Assembly: GCA_031420365.1 (NCBI GenBank)
Contig: JANOMP010000075.1
Coordinates: 1-21,012, forward strand
From: Leadbetterella sp031420365
GTDB lineage: Bacteria > Bacteroidota > Bacteroidia > Cytophagales > Spirosomataceae
DNA: 21,012 bases
Direction: 5' to 3'
This document shows, piece by piece, positions 1 to 8,580 of the stretch. Below the pieces are notes generated by a model that had not been told where the DNA came from, ran no database searches, and saw nothing but the letters and a program-made list of their open reading frames with translations. Numbering within the stretch: position 1 is the first letter of the stretch; every line of letters begins with the position of its first letter. The translations under genes were made by a program, and so were the position numbers.

Positions 1-377
1 AAAAAAAAATTGAGGTACTATGACGTCTGCTGACTTCTCTGACCTTAGTCTTATATCACTACAAGGGTTGTTGCTTCTAATAAAAAAATATCCACAACTA
101 TGTCAGAGACCTCCCCAGGTAAGGGTAATAACTTTCATCTCATCTACCTGCTACATCTACTCCTAAAGATTTGGATAGTATTGGACTTCGTTTTGTGTTG
201 CAAACTCATCCGCCTTTAGTGAGCCTCATGTAGTTTCTGTTCGTCAGGCCAAGACTTTGCCTAGAGTTTCTTTCAGATTCGCAGTCACCCACAACACCCT
301 TGCTTTCAGCTTATGATTCCTATTACCAAGCTCATAGTGGACTTTCACCACATAGCTATTACCCATGCTGGGCACAC
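1..377 (-). mobile_element. Group II intron, 5' part (domain I ribozyme region), runs off the window edge
   Basis: Read on the minus strand, the sequence starts at 377 with the group II 5' signature GTGTG. It then carries elements typical of bacterial group II domain I: GGTGAAAGTCC inside a small hairpin (about 322-340), CTGACGAACAGAAA (about 228-241), and AGTCAGCAGACGTCATAGTA (about 16-36). In known introns the last of these lies shortly before the reverse-transcriptase/maturase gene. No protein is encoded here. The catalytic domains V and VI and the maturase, if present, lie beyond position 1. The intron begins 3 nt after the T-tract of the terminator at 381-410, and insertion behind terminator hairpins is a known habit of group IIC introns. 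I recognise the motifs from memory and cannot assign the class. The poly-T (minus strand) at the window edge could also mark a truncation. Confidence 0.72.
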
Positions 378-380
378 AAC

Positions 381-410
381 AAAAAAAGCACCATTAAAGG
401 TGCTTTTTTT
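381..410 (-). terminator. Rho-independent terminator behind the 68-aa membrane protein gene
   Basis: A 12-bp stem (AAAAAAAGCACC / GGTGCTTTTTTT) encloses a 6-nt loop, with a T-tract on either strand, so it can act in both directions. It lies 18 bases after the stop codon at 429 and immediately precedes the group II intron. Confidence 0.85.
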
Positions 411-428
411 TAAATTGTACTTAAAAAA

Positions 429-635
429 TTACTTTTTTGAATTGCTCATCATCTTTCCAATAAAAAATCCAATAACAGCGCCAATTACAATTCCAATTCC
501 CAAAAATTGTAACCACTCATTGTCATCCCCAGCAGAATTACCAGAACCATCGGGAGGATTAGGTTGGGCAAAAACAGCTAAATTATAAAGTGAAACAATA
601 CAAAGGGCAAAAAAATACTTGAATTTGTTTTTCAT
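429..635 (-). CDS. Small secreted or membrane protein, 68 aa, unknown function
   Basis: The product has a Sec signal peptide (MKNKFKYFFALCIVSLYNLAVFAQ). A short polar, Gly/Asn/Pro-rich linker follows, then one hydrophobic helix rich in Gly and Ile (FLGIGIVIGAVIGFFIG) and a basic tail (KMMSNSKK). It should end as a single-span inner-membrane protein with an N-out linker. Gly-rich helices of this kind occur in many small envelope proteins, so no function can be given. It lies 73 bp behind the histidine kinase gene on the same strand and may be read from the same transcript. A strong terminator follows. It is probably a real gene because signal peptide, linker, helix and terminator all agree. 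Confidence 0.7.
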   Translation of the reverse strand: MKNKFKYFFALCIVSLYNLAVFAQPNPPDGSGNSAGDDNEWLQFLGIGIVIGAVIGFFIGKMMSNSKK

Positions 636-708
636 AATATTACTATTTAAAGGTTAAAACTACTATAAACTTACTATATAAATTCTAAATTTCATATTTT
701 ATCTAAAT

Positions 709-2739
709 CTACTTCATTACAATGGGTAATTTAACGATAAAAGTTGTTCCCTTTCCTTCTTCACTTTCAATTTCTATTGTGCCATTGTGCCCTTTTGTAA
801 TTATATCATTACTGAGCGAAAGGCCTAGACCAGTACCATCACCGGTAGGCTTAGTGGTAAAAAAAGGCATAAAAACTTTCTCTTGATTTTTTTTACCTAT
901 TCCTGCTCCATTATCATGAATATGTACTTCCACTATGCCATCTTTACTATTTAAAGTCTTTTCTTTCCAAATTGTTTTAATAGTAACTTTAGGATTGTAA
1001 GGTTCTTCAAGCTGAGCTTTAATTTTTCGTAGATTATTTGTAGCGTAAAAAGCATTATTTACAATATTAAGGATAACCCGACCCAAATCGCCATCTATTG
1101 CTTTGACAAGTGGAAGTTTTGGGTCTAAAATTAACTCAAAATCAGAATTAAAACTTTTATCTTTAGCTCTCATTCCATGGAATGACAATCTTACATAATC
1201 ATCCGCTATTTTATTTAAATTTACATTAGATGTTTCTCCAGTATTTCCCCTAGAGTGTTCCAACATATTTTTTACAATATTACTTGCTCTTTTTCCATGA
1301 AGATTTATTTTTTCTTGGTTCAAAACCAAATCATTCAAAATATCATTAATTAAATCTTTATCTTTTACCCCACCATTTATTTCAGTTTTTAATTCATCAG
1401 CAAGTTCTATACTAAGCTCTGAAAAATTATTAACAAAGTTTAAAGGATTTTGAATCTCATGGGCTATTCCAGCTGTAAGTTCTCCCAAAGAAGCCAATTT
1501 CTCTTGAAGTATCAATTGCTTTTGGGTGGCCTTTACTATTTCCAAAGATTTTTGAATTTCTTCTTGGTGAATTTCAATCTCTTTTTTCTGAGAAATTAAA
1601 ATTTCATTCGCTTTTGTTTTATTTTTATTTAGTAAATACAAACTAAAAGAAACCACTAGCAACAAACCAAGAACACTACCCAAAATTGCCGAAATTTGTT
1701 TACTTTTTAACTCTTTTTTTGCAAACTCAAATTCTTTTTGAAGTATTTCTTGCTTAAATGTTAAGTTTTTGATTTGATTTTGATTATCAAGCTTAAATAA
1801 ACTATCATTAGCTGATATTGCAGTTTTGTAATATTCATTTGATATTTTAGGATTACTATTTTCAAATAAACTAGCTAATAACCTAGACGAAAGACTCAAA
1901 AACAATAAATGGTTAGATTCTTTTGAAAGTACATTAGATTTTTTAGCATAATATATACAAGAATCTAATCGCTTAGTAGCTTTAAAAACAGTTGCCATTT
2001 CATAATAGGTGTTGGCTAGAGTTCTATTACTTAGTGTTTTTTTAGAATAGTACATACTCTTATGATAATATTGCAATGCTAAATCATATTTTTCTTGCCT
2101 TCTATAACTATTGCCAATATTTTGCAAAATTATATTAATTTCATTGCTATTAATCTTTACGGCTAATTCATATGCTTTCTTCCTATAAAATTGAGCCGAA
2201 TCTTCTTCTTTTAATTCATTAAATTGGGATCCAATATTTAAGTAAGATAATTGAAGCAATTCTTGATTCTTAATTCTAATGGCAATTCTTTCCGATTTTT
2301 TATAGCATTCAATGGCCTTTTCTGGGTATTTTTGATCACCATAAATTACACCTAAATTAATATTTGCTTTAGCAATCCCCTCCAAATCTTTAATTTGTGT
2401 AGATATATTAATAGCATTGAAAAGCGTTTTTAAAGCCTCATCATTATTGCCAAAAAATCCTTGTAAAGCTCCAATACGGTTTAAACATCTCGACTCACCT
2501 TTTTGAAAATCAATTTTTTCAGCGAGCTCTAATCCATCTTTAGCATATTTCATAGATTCCTGAGGGTTTGAATTCATGATTTTTTTTGCTATTTGTTCTA
2601 ATAACAACACCCTGCTAGTATCTGACATTTTTCGATGGATAAGTTGAATAAGACTATCTGCAGGACTATTTCTTTGGGCAATGCTCGGTATGGCAAAAAA
2701 AAAGAAAAAAAGAAAAATTATATTAATAAAAAATTTCAT
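709..2739 (-). CDS. TPR-containing membrane sensor histidine kinase
   Basis: The open frame extends to 2763, but the signal peptide MKFFINIIFLF...SIAQ begins at the ATG at 2739, just downstream of a promoter box at 2766-2773, so this start is preferred (676 aa). In the 684-residue frame, residues 31-330 are a periplasmic array of TPR-like helical repeats (for example ANINLGVIYGDQKYPEKAIE). One membrane helix lies near 358-378 and a coiled coil near 383-425. The H-box is LGELTAGIAHEIQNP, with phospho-acceptor His435. The ATPase domain has the N box (VILNIVNNAFYA), G1 (HDNGAGIG), F box (FMPFFTTKPTGDG) and G2 (GTGLGLSLS). All catalytic motifs are present. There is no receiver domain and no adjacent response regulator, so it is an orphan kinase. 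This architecture is common in Bacteroidota. The signal and target are unknown. Confidence 0.93.
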   Translation of the reverse strand: MKFFINIIFLFFFFFAIPSIAQRNSPADSLIQLIHRKMSDTSRVLLLEQIAKKIMNSNPQESMKYAKDGLELAEKIDFQKGESRCLNRIGALQGFFGNNDEALKTLFNAINISTQIKDLEGIAKANINLGVIYGDQKYPEKAIECYKKSERIAIRIKNQELLQLSYLNIGSQFNELKEEDSAQFYRKKAYELAVKINSNEINIILQNIGNSYRRQEKYDLALQYYHKSMYYSKKTLSNRTLANTYYEMATVFKATKRLDSCIYYAKKSNVLSKESNHLLFLSLSSRLLASLFENSNPKISNEYYKTAISANDSLFKLDNQNQIKNLTFKQEILQKEFEFAKKELKSKQISAILGSVLGLLLVVSFSLYLLNKNKTKANEILISQKKEIEIHQEEIQKSLEIVKATQKQLILQEKLASLGELTAGIAHEIQNPLNFVNNFSELSIELADELKTEINGGVKDKDLINDILNDLVLNQEKINLHGKRASNIVKNMLEHSRGNTGETSNVNLNKIADDYVRLSFHGMRAKDKSFNSDFELILDPKLPLVKAIDGDLGRVILNIVNNAFYATNNLRKIKAQLEEPYNPKVTIKTIWKEKTLNSKDGIVEVHIHDNGAGIGKKNQEKVFMPFFTTKPTGDGTGLGLSLSNDIITKGHNGTIEIESEEGKGTTFIVKLPIVMK

Positions 2740-2765
2740 AGGGAGCTCAATGGATAAAAGCAAAA

Positions 2766-2795
2766 CAAATATAATTAATTTTTTGAAAAAACAAA
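2766..2795 (-). promoter_or_regulatory. Bacteroidota-type promoter for the histidine kinase gene
   Basis: The -7 box TATATTTG (2766-2773) and a -33 TTTG (2792-2795) are separated by 18 nt, matching the TTTG-N17-23-TAnnTTTG consensus of the phylum's primary sigma factor. Transcription should start near 2760, which rules out the ATG at 2763 and supports the one at 2739. Confidence 0.6.
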
Positions 2796-2893
2796 GACTT
2801 GAGAAATTAGATTATAAAATTGAAAATCAGTCATTTCCTCTTTTTTTAAAATGAACAGTGGATCGGGAAAAATTTATTCTGGTTATTTTCATT

Positions 2894-2941
2894 TTTAGAC
2901 AAAAAAAGCTCACAATAAATTGTGAGCTTTTTTTGTCTAAA
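2894..2941 (-). terminator. Strong bidirectional terminator behind the peptidyl-prolyl isomerase gene
   Basis: A perfect 23-bp inverted repeat with a 2-nt centre. The GC core is GCTCACAAT / ATTGTGAGC, flanked by A7 and T7 tracts. It starts 16 bases after the minus-strand stop codon at 2958 and separates that gene from the kinase gene. Confidence 0.9.
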
Positions 2942-2957
2942 TCTAATATGTCACTTT

Positions 2958-5090
2958 TTACAACATCTTAGATCTATTATCTATAATTTTTGCATTTTCT
3001 CTAATTATCTGCTCGCCTATGTAACCAGTCCTGCCCAATCCGACTCTCTGTGCAATTTGATCCTTATAAGTTTTAAAATCATTGATAACAGAAGGAACAA
3101 ATCTGTTACTAGTCTCTATAACAAATACCCCAGTTTCACCTGCAAATGGTTTAGTCCTTTTTCCTGCTTTTTGTCCAAACAATTTACCTAATGCTATAGC
3201 ATCAAAACCAGCACTATTTAACATACCACTAAAAAAGTTTACGTCAATAACTTCTTCTACTAAAGCTCCAGCACCGTATTTCTTAGAAACTGACATCAAA
3301 TCGCCTTGAGCATTTCCTAATTTTGCTAATATTTTTTCTGATTTCTTTTCGTTTCTAACTTTTACTAAAATTTGATCTTTAAAATCCATAGCTGCTGGTT
3401 CATCCTTATCTGAACCAGATTTTAAGGCTGCTACAATGTAATTATCTCCCAGAACAAATACTCTGTCAGCTAGCTTACCAGCTTCCGCATCTTTTCCATA
3501 CGACCAAAGAACCAGTTCCCTTGCATTTTGAATAGTATTTACATTGGTAGATTGAGGAGTAATATTTTCAGCATTCAATAATATTAATGAATTATCCTTC
3601 TTAACTGCCATCTCTAAATCTGAAAGGTTCTTTGAATTAGCTCTTAGATTTTCTGCTTTCTGATATACAACATTTGAAGATGCTTCCCCTACTTGCAATT
3701 CTTTACTTACAGTAGCTAGTTTATATTTTAAATTACTTTTAGCCTCAGTTACTTTTACAATATGAAAACCGAAGTCCGTTACTACAAGATTAGGTAAAAC
3801 TCCTACACCTGAAAAACCAAAAATAGCATTTTCAAAAGGCTTAACCATACTCCCATTGTTTTTGAATGTACCCAGATCTCCTCCTTGTTGTGCTGTACCA
3901 TCGCTACCAAATTGACGAGCTAAAGATGCAAAGTCACTCCCGGCTTTTATTTGACCTAACACATCCATAGCAGTTGTTCTTGCTTTTGCTTTTGCACTAT
4001 CTGACATGGTCGAGTCAGATCTAATCAAAATATGACTTGCTCTTACAGTAAATAATGAATCTATAGCAGTTCCTTCGTATTTATGTATGCTATAGGTATT
4101 TCCCTCTTTAAAAGGACCCAGTAAACCACCTACAATTGTAGTCTCCAGTGCAGCTTTTAACTCCAAACTTATTTCATTTGCTGCTTTTAAGTAAGGTGTC
4201 CTAATATCAGAATTAGCTGTTGCAAAAGTTTGAGCATCCGAAGCAGAGGCTAAACCTTTTGCTAAATTTCTAATCTCTGAATTTAATGAAGCACTATCCT
4301 CTTTTGTTGGGATTAAAGGAAAAGAAACATAAGAAATAGAACGGCTATCAAAAGGAGTAAATTCCTCTTTATGATTACTGTAGTAGCTTTTTATTTCACT
4401 GTCTTCCACTTTAATAGTAGAATCTTGAATAGAATAAAACGGAACATATAAAAATTTACCACTTGCCTTTTCTGTCTGAGCCAAATATTCTGCTTTTCCT
4501 TCAGCTGTAGTAATAAAAGTAGACTTATTTAATATATTGGTATATTTTTCTCTTAATCTAATTAATTTTAACTCTCTTTTAAAATTATTCCACATGCCTT
4601 TTTGTGCTTCGGGCATAGTGTTGTTTGTATACGATCTAATAAATTCAGCATGCTGGGCTTGATTAAAATTTCCTGCCTGGTCAGAAAATTGTTGCTTTAC
4701 ATATTGATGCATATTTTTTGTTCCTTGCACAAGCTCTCTCAACTCCTCTTCAGAAACTGTTATGCCTAATTCTTCAAATTCTTGCATGTATACATTTTCA
4801 ACTATCAATTTTTCCCAAACTTGTTCTCTCATTTGTGCAATGTCTTGTTCAGTAGCTGCCCTTTGACCCGAGGACTCAAATTGCTGCTTTTGAACATCAA
4901 CTAAACTCATAAACTGCTGATAATCTATCCCAGTGCCATTTATTTCGCCTATTTTATTGCTAGATGAACCAAAAAGACTATTGTTTTGATTGGAAAAAAT
5001 ATCTCCTCCTACAATAAACAATAACAATGCAACAGCTATTACCGCCACTGCAATTCCTGACCTTTCTCTAATTTTGTTAACTATTGCCAT
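2958..5090 (-). CDS. Membrane-anchored peptidyl-prolyl isomerase, PpiD/SurA-like
   Basis: A 710-residue periplasmic folding factor. The N-terminus has a short cytoplasmic stretch (MAIVNKIRERSG) and one membrane anchor (IAVAVIAVALLLFIVGGDIF). A SurA_N-like helical region follows (about residues 40-200; EINGTGIDYQQFMSLVD is typical of PpiD). A parvulin-type rotamase domain sits around residues 345-455, with the diagnostic VRASHILIRSD, FASLARQFGSDG..QQGGDLGTF and PFENAIFGF. The C-terminal third is a second, more divergent rotamase-like or chaperone region. Length and layout match Bacteroidota PpiD homologues. It is probably transcribed alone: a promoter lies upstream at 5149-5180 and a strong terminator follows. 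In the known family it helps outer-membrane and secreted proteins fold as they leave the Sec translocon. Confidence 0.92.
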   Translation of the reverse strand: MAIVNKIRERSGIAVAVIAVALLLFIVGGDIFSNQNNSLFGSSSNKIGEINGTGIDYQQFMSLVDVQKQQFESSGQRAATEQDIAQMREQVWEKLIVENVYMQEFEELGITVSEEELRELVQGTKNMHQYVKQQFSDQAGNFNQAQHAEFIRSYTNNTMPEAQKGMWNNFKRELKLIRLREKYTNILNKSTFITTAEGKAEYLAQTEKASGKFLYVPFYSIQDSTIKVEDSEIKSYYSNHKEEFTPFDSRSISYVSFPLIPTKEDSASLNSEIRNLAKGLASASDAQTFATANSDIRTPYLKAANEISLELKAALETTIVGGLLGPFKEGNTYSIHKYEGTAIDSLFTVRASHILIRSDSTMSDSAKAKARTTAMDVLGQIKAGSDFASLARQFGSDGTAQQGGDLGTFKNNGSMVKPFENAIFGFSGVGVLPNLVVTDFGFHIVKVTEAKSNLKYKLATVSKELQVGEASSNVVYQKAENLRANSKNLSDLEMAVKKDNSLILLNAENITPQSTNVNTIQNARELVLWSYGKDAEAGKLADRVFVLGDNYIVAALKSGSDKDEPAAMDFKDQILVKVRNEKKSEKILAKLGNAQGDLMSVSKKYGAGALVEEVIDVNFFSGMLNSAGFDAIALGKLFGQKAGKRTKPFAGETGVFVIETSNRFVPSVINDFKTYKDQIAQRVGLGRTGYIGEQIIRENAKIIDNRSKML

Positions 5091-5148
5091 TTGTATCTAA
5101 AAAAACTGATTATCAATTTAATATTATATGTATATTTTTTTCGAGGTG

Positions 5149-5180
5149 CAAAAATAGGAATATTCCTATTGATTATCAAA
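5149..5180 (-). promoter_or_regulatory. Bacteroidota-type promoter for the PpiD-like gene
   Basis: The -7 box TATTTTTG (5149-5156) and TTTG (5177-5180) are 20 nt apart, about 60 nt upstream of the start codon at 5090. Confidence 0.55.
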
Positions 5181-5226
5181 GTTTTCTAAGTATTGATTAC
5201 ATTTTTTTTTACAAGTATTGTATTAG

Positions 5227-6228
5227 CTAATAATTTGCCCCTTTAGTTTTGGTTTCTAAACGAATCAAAAACATATCAGAAGTTATAAATAATGTACTCC
5301 CGTCCTCACCCCAAGCTAAATTTGATGTGGCCGAGGGAAGGTCAATTCTGCCCAAAAGTTTACCATCTTTGTTAATTACCAATACTCCACCAGGTCCAGA
5401 AGAAAATATATTTCCATTTTCATCCACTTTTAATCCATCTGGTGCACCTTTTAACCCTTGAACATTTAAGTAAGAAGCATCAAAAAACAATCTTCCTTTT
5501 TCTAAACTTCCATCAGTTTTTATGGGATATGCCATAATATAGGCCTTTTTGTCCGATTGAGCCACATACAAAGTTTTTTGGTCTGGAGACAATGCCACTC
5601 CATTGGGACGCAGTAAATCGGCAATAACCATATGTACATTACCATCTTTTGAAATTAAATATACTCCAAATTCATCGATTTCTCTACTTTGGTCAGTAAC
5701 ATATTCTGGTAAGCCATAAGGAGGGTCCGTAAAATAAATATCTCCATTTTTTGCTTCTACTACGTCATTTGGGCTATTAAACCGCTTTCCTTTGAATCTA
5801 TCTGCAAGTGTAAACTTTCCACCTTTTCCGTTAATTGGCATTTTGGTAACTCTTCTATCCCCATGTTCACACGCTATGAGCTGTCCGTCTTGGCTTAACG
5901 TGAGTCCATTGCTTCCTGGTTCTTTGCTATAAGGCATTTTTCCAGTATAGCCCGAAGGATTTAGAAATACACTTACTTCCTCACCTTTTTTCCATTTGTA
6001 AATAGTATTTTTTGGAACATCCGAGAAAAGTAAATACGACCCATCTTTAATCCAAACAGGCCCTTCTGACCAATCAAAACCTTCAGCCAAAATCTCAATT
6101 TTAGCATTTATATCAATTAAGCTCTTGAAAGTAGGGTCTTCAATAATAAAACTTCCAATAGTTTTAGTTTGACCAGTAGAAGAAAATGTAATAATCATAG
6201 AAATAAATACAAAATGTAATTGCTTCAT
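5227..6228 (-). CDS. Exported SMP-30/gluconolactonase family protein
   Basis: 333 residues with a Sec signal peptide (MKQLHFVFISMIITFSSTGQ) followed by a six-bladed beta-propeller of the SMP-30/gluconolaconase/LRE family. Metal-site landmarks are present: the Glu of FDWSEGPVW, the Asn of FNSPNDVV, and the Asp of GAPDGLKVDENGN. The blade motif RPNGVALSPDQKTLYVAQS is typical. Family members hydrolyse sugar lactones or other lactones with a bound divalent metal. The real substrate cannot be told from sequence. Because the protein is exported, periplasmic sugar-acid metabolism is an inference. The start is supported by the signal peptide and by a TACCTTTG box 19 bp upstream. Confidence 0.9.
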   Translation of the reverse strand: MKQLHFVFISMIITFSSTGQTKTIGSFIIEDPTFKSLIDINAKIEILAEGFDWSEGPVWIKDGSYLLFSDVPKNTIYKWKKGEEVSVFLNPSGYTGKMPYSKEPGSNGLTLSQDGQLIACEHGDRRVTKMPINGKGGKFTLADRFKGKRFNSPNDVVEAKNGDIYFTDPPYGLPEYVTDQSREIDEFGVYLISKDGNVHMVIADLLRPNGVALSPDQKTLYVAQSDKKAYIMAYPIKTDGSLEKGRLFFDASYLNVQGLKGAPDGLKVDENGNIFSSGPGGVLVINKDGKLLGRIDLPSATSNLAWGEDGSTLFITSDMFLIRLETKTKGANY

Positions 6229-6246
6229 TTTTTAGGATTGAATAAC

Positions 6247-6254
6247 CAAAGGTA
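6247..6254 (-). promoter_or_regulatory. Promoter -7 box for the SMP-30 gene
   Basis: TACCTTTG matches TAnnTTTG and lies 19 bases upstream of the start codon. I see no good TTTG partner at the expected -33 spacing, so this is a weaker case than the two promoters above. Confidence 0.4.
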
Positions 6255-6361
6255 GATTTAAAATGTAAGATTTCTTATCTGTTAGTCTGTAAAAAAATAA
6301 AAAATTGTTTTCAAAAATAATAAAATAGGAATCAAGTAACTAAACTTTTAGTAATAATCTC

Positions 6362-6392
6362 AAAAAAAAATTCCCCTAGATTTCTAGAAGAA
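6362..6392 (-). terminator. Rho-independent terminator behind the fasciclin gene
   Basis: On the minus strand, a hairpin (TTCTTCTAGA pairing with TCTAGGGGAA, including two G-T pairs) is followed directly by nine Ts. It begins about 20 bases after the fasciclin stop codon. Confidence 0.75.
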
Positions 6393-6413
6393 TTATTATG
6401 AAAGACATAATTA

Positions 6414-6922
6414 TTACTTTGGAGTTGCCAAGCTATCAATAACATGCACAATACAATTTGACCCTTTCAAGTCAGCTGCTACTACATATCCAGAAGCTCC
6501 GTTTTCGTCAGTAAGTTTTACTTTTCCGCCAACAATACTTGCAGTTAATTTTCCCCCGCTTACCATAATAAGCACTGCTTTGCCTTTCCCAGCTGTTATG
6601 GCATCCATAACCGCTTTGGCGGCTATGTTTCTACTAAAAACATGGTAAGTGAGAATCTTTGCTAAAGTTGCTTTGTTTTCTGGTTTTAACAAAGTTTGCG
6701 ACTGTGCCATCAGGCAATTTTGAAAATGCAGCGTTAGTTAAGAGCAAAAACTGTAAAAGGTCCAGCACTTTTTAGTGTAGCAACCAAATCGGCAGCCTTT
6801 ACAGCGGCTTCTAAAGTAATATGATCTGCTAAACTTATGGCAATATCTACCACGGCTTTAGATTGTGAAAATGATGTAAACGGTGCCATAGAAATCAAAA
6901 TAGCACTAATTACTTTTTTCAT
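6414..6922 (-). pseudogene. Secreted fasciclin-domain protein gene broken by two +1 frameshifts
   Basis: Frame one (6922-6734) encodes a signal peptide and the first half of a fasciclin (FAS1) domain up to GPFTVFAL, then stops. A middle stretch in a second frame reads TNAAFSKLPDGTVA. Frame three (6710-6414) continues LLKPENKATLAKILTYHVFSRNIAAKAV and ends VHVIDSLATPK, the usual end of short bacterial FAS1 proteins. The family pattern FAPTNAAFSKLPDGTVATLLKPENK is recovered by dropping one base near 6741-6746 and one A near 6700-6703. The intact product would be about 168 aa, a secreted cell-adhesion-like domain. Reading frame, terminator and domain conservation suggest recent damage, or errors in the assembly. 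Neither half is likely to fold alone. Confidence 0.85.
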
Positions 6923-6981
6923 TTTATTTTTTTTATGATGAATAATAACTTTTCAGCATTGTATGCTTCAAAATGTTCAAC

Positions 6982-7020
6982 TTATTTGCAATTTATTTGC
7001 AATTTATTTGCAATTTATTT
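6982..7020. repeat. Short tandem repeat, 11-bp unit TTATTTGCAAT
   Basis: Three full units plus a partial fourth (ending TTATTTA) lie 60-100 bp upstream of the broken fasciclin gene. On the minus strand each unit presents TTGCAAAT, which supplies TTG triplets at 11-bp steps. Confidence 0.8.
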
Positions 7021-7143
7021 AATAAAGAAGATATAAGATGAAGGTATAAAAGAACTTTTTTTGAAATAGCTCAAACAACTGTATGATTACCAAACAGTTA
7101 GCAATAATTTGTGTTCCAATAATTAAATACTAAAAATAATTTT

Positions 7144-8343
7144 TTAATTTAGCTTACCAGACTTTATCATTTTTTGATATTCAGTTGCTATTTCTCTTCC
7201 AACAATCTCATGACCATATTTATTTAGATGATCGTCATAAAAAAAGTAATCCTTGTGATTTAACTTTTTAGAAAAATCGACAAATTTTACATTATTAATA
7301 GCATTTTTTTTTGCATATCTATTGAACACATCAATACAAGTATTTGTTGTCTGAAAACTTCCCAAATAAGTAATTAAAATTTCCCCCTTATAAATTTTTT
7401 GAATTTGATTTACTATACTGAAAAAATCTTTTGCTCCATTTTCGTATACATCTATGCCTCTTTTTGAATTTCTTAATTCTTTAAAATAAAAAACCAGATT
7501 TTTCACAAAAGAGTTGAAATACTTGAAAGGATAATACAATTTCGCTTGCATATTGTTCTTAACATTTTGGTCGTAAAACCACTTATCTCTTTTGGGTAAT
7601 GAATTATGCTCTATATAATATCTATTCTCTTCAAAGTCAGTGTCATGAAACTGAATTACAATCAATTTTGTAGAGTCTATATCTAATCTTTTTAACAATA
7701 AATATTCTCTAGCTGTGCCATAAGAAGAGATACCACCATTTAAAGTATTTAGGCGTGTCTTCTTTTCAAAGACGGAAGAAAAGCTTTCTTCTTGGACCAC
7801 ACCCCAACCCATCGTAAAAGAATCTCCAAGAAAAATTATTTTAGGTTTCATTAAAGATTTTTCATCATCTCTTAAACCCTTACTATTTACATAAAGGGGA
7901 ATATCAAATTCAAAACTTTCAAACCTGCCTTTGCCAGGGTTTAAAGTATAAAAAAGTTCTGGGTCATATTTAGAAATATTAGCCTCAAACTGAATCGTCG
8001 ATCTAATATTATTGCCCATAACCTTAAAAGGAACAAACAAATTATTAATTTTAAATTCTTGAGGGAAAAATTTAAATCCAAAAAACAATAAAGCAATTAA
8101 AAGAAGTTCAAAAATAATAAAAGAACCAAACGCCCAAATGAATTTACATTTAAACAAGCGATTAAAAAAAAATGAAGCCCCTACAATTGATGAAAAAGAA
8201 AGTATATGGAAACCGTAAGAACTTAAAAAGTTATTTACGTTAGGCCTATTTTCAAAATAAATCATATCTGACCTAAAAACAATAAAACAATAGATTAATA
8301 TACAAAAAAGTAAAACAATAAAATTTATTTGAGACCGTGTCAT
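7144..8343 (-). CDS. Membrane-anchored SGNH/GDSL-type hydrolase
   Basis: 399 residues. The N-terminal third has three hydrophobic helices (about 7-23, 43-60 and 69-91). The rest is a SGNH hydrolase domain. Block I is IIFLGDSFTMGWG with nucleophile Ser175. Block II is the Gly of LNGGISSYG. The C-terminal DDHLNKYG gives the Asp/His pair (about residues 371-372). The block III Asn is less clear: IQFHDTDFEEN replaces the usual GxND. Family members are esterases or O-acetyl-transfer/de-esterification enzymes. A transmembrane anchor suggests action on envelope or exopolysaccharide esters, but that is inference. A TATATTTG box at 8383-8390 and the ATG at 8343 agree. The 5' region is shared with the divergent amidohydrolase gene. 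Confidence 0.82.
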   Translation of the reverse strand: MTRSQINFIVLLFCILIYCFIVFRSDMIYFENRPNVNNFLSSYGFHILSFSSIVGASFFFNRLFKCKFIWAFGSFIIFELLLIALLFFGFKFFPQEFKINNLFVPFKVMGNNIRSTIQFEANISKYDPELFYTLNPGKGRFESFEFDIPLYVNSKGLRDDEKSLMKPKIIFLGDSFTMGWGVVQEESFSSVFEKKTRLNTLNGGISSYGTAREYLLLKRLDIDSTKLIVIQFHDTDFEENRYYIEHNSLPKRDKWFYDQNVKNNMQAKLYYPFKYFNSFVKNLVFYFKELRNSKRGIDVYENGAKDFFSIVNQIQKIYKGEILITYLGSFQTTNTCIDVFNRYAKKNAINNVKFVDFSKKLNHKDYFFYDDHLNKYGHEIVGREIATEYQKMIKSGKLN

Positions 8344-8382
8344 TAGGAAATGAATTTTTTAAATTTGCCTGAATTTTATTTA

Positions 8383-8390
8383 CAAATATA
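8383..8390 (-). promoter_or_regulatory. Promoter -7 box for the SGNH hydrolase gene
   Basis: TATATTTG is a full match to TAnnTTTG, 39 bases upstream of the start codon. No clear -33 TTTG was found at the right spacing. The rest of the divergent region 8391-8580 is very AT-rich, with only 7-of-8 matches for the plus-strand gene (for example TATATTTT near 8548). Confidence 0.45.
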
Positions 8391-8580
8391 AAACTTATGT
8401 AGGGTTTATTTATTAATATTATTATTCATTTTTTAAAACATCCATTTAAAAATTTACAAAAACTGTTTTAAATATTCAAAATAAATTCGATTCCATTTTC
8501 TAAATTAAAACTAATTACTTTCTTTTCTTATGGCTATTATTTAAATTTATATTTTTCTACTATTTAAACCTATTACTTTT

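Noticed and set aside
313..588. A 91-codon plus-strand frame beginning MIPITKLIVDFHH
   Set aside because: It runs antisense through the group II intron 5' end, a terminator and the 68-aa membrane protein gene. Its composition shows no protein character.
2740..2763. ATG at 2763 as the start of the histidine kinase
   Set aside because: It would put MLLSIELP before a perfect signal peptide and lies too close to the promoter box at 2766-2773. The ATG at 2739 fits both.
6982..7020. CRISPR-like repeats
   Set aside because: The units are 11 bp, directly joined and without spacers, so this is a simple tandem repeat.
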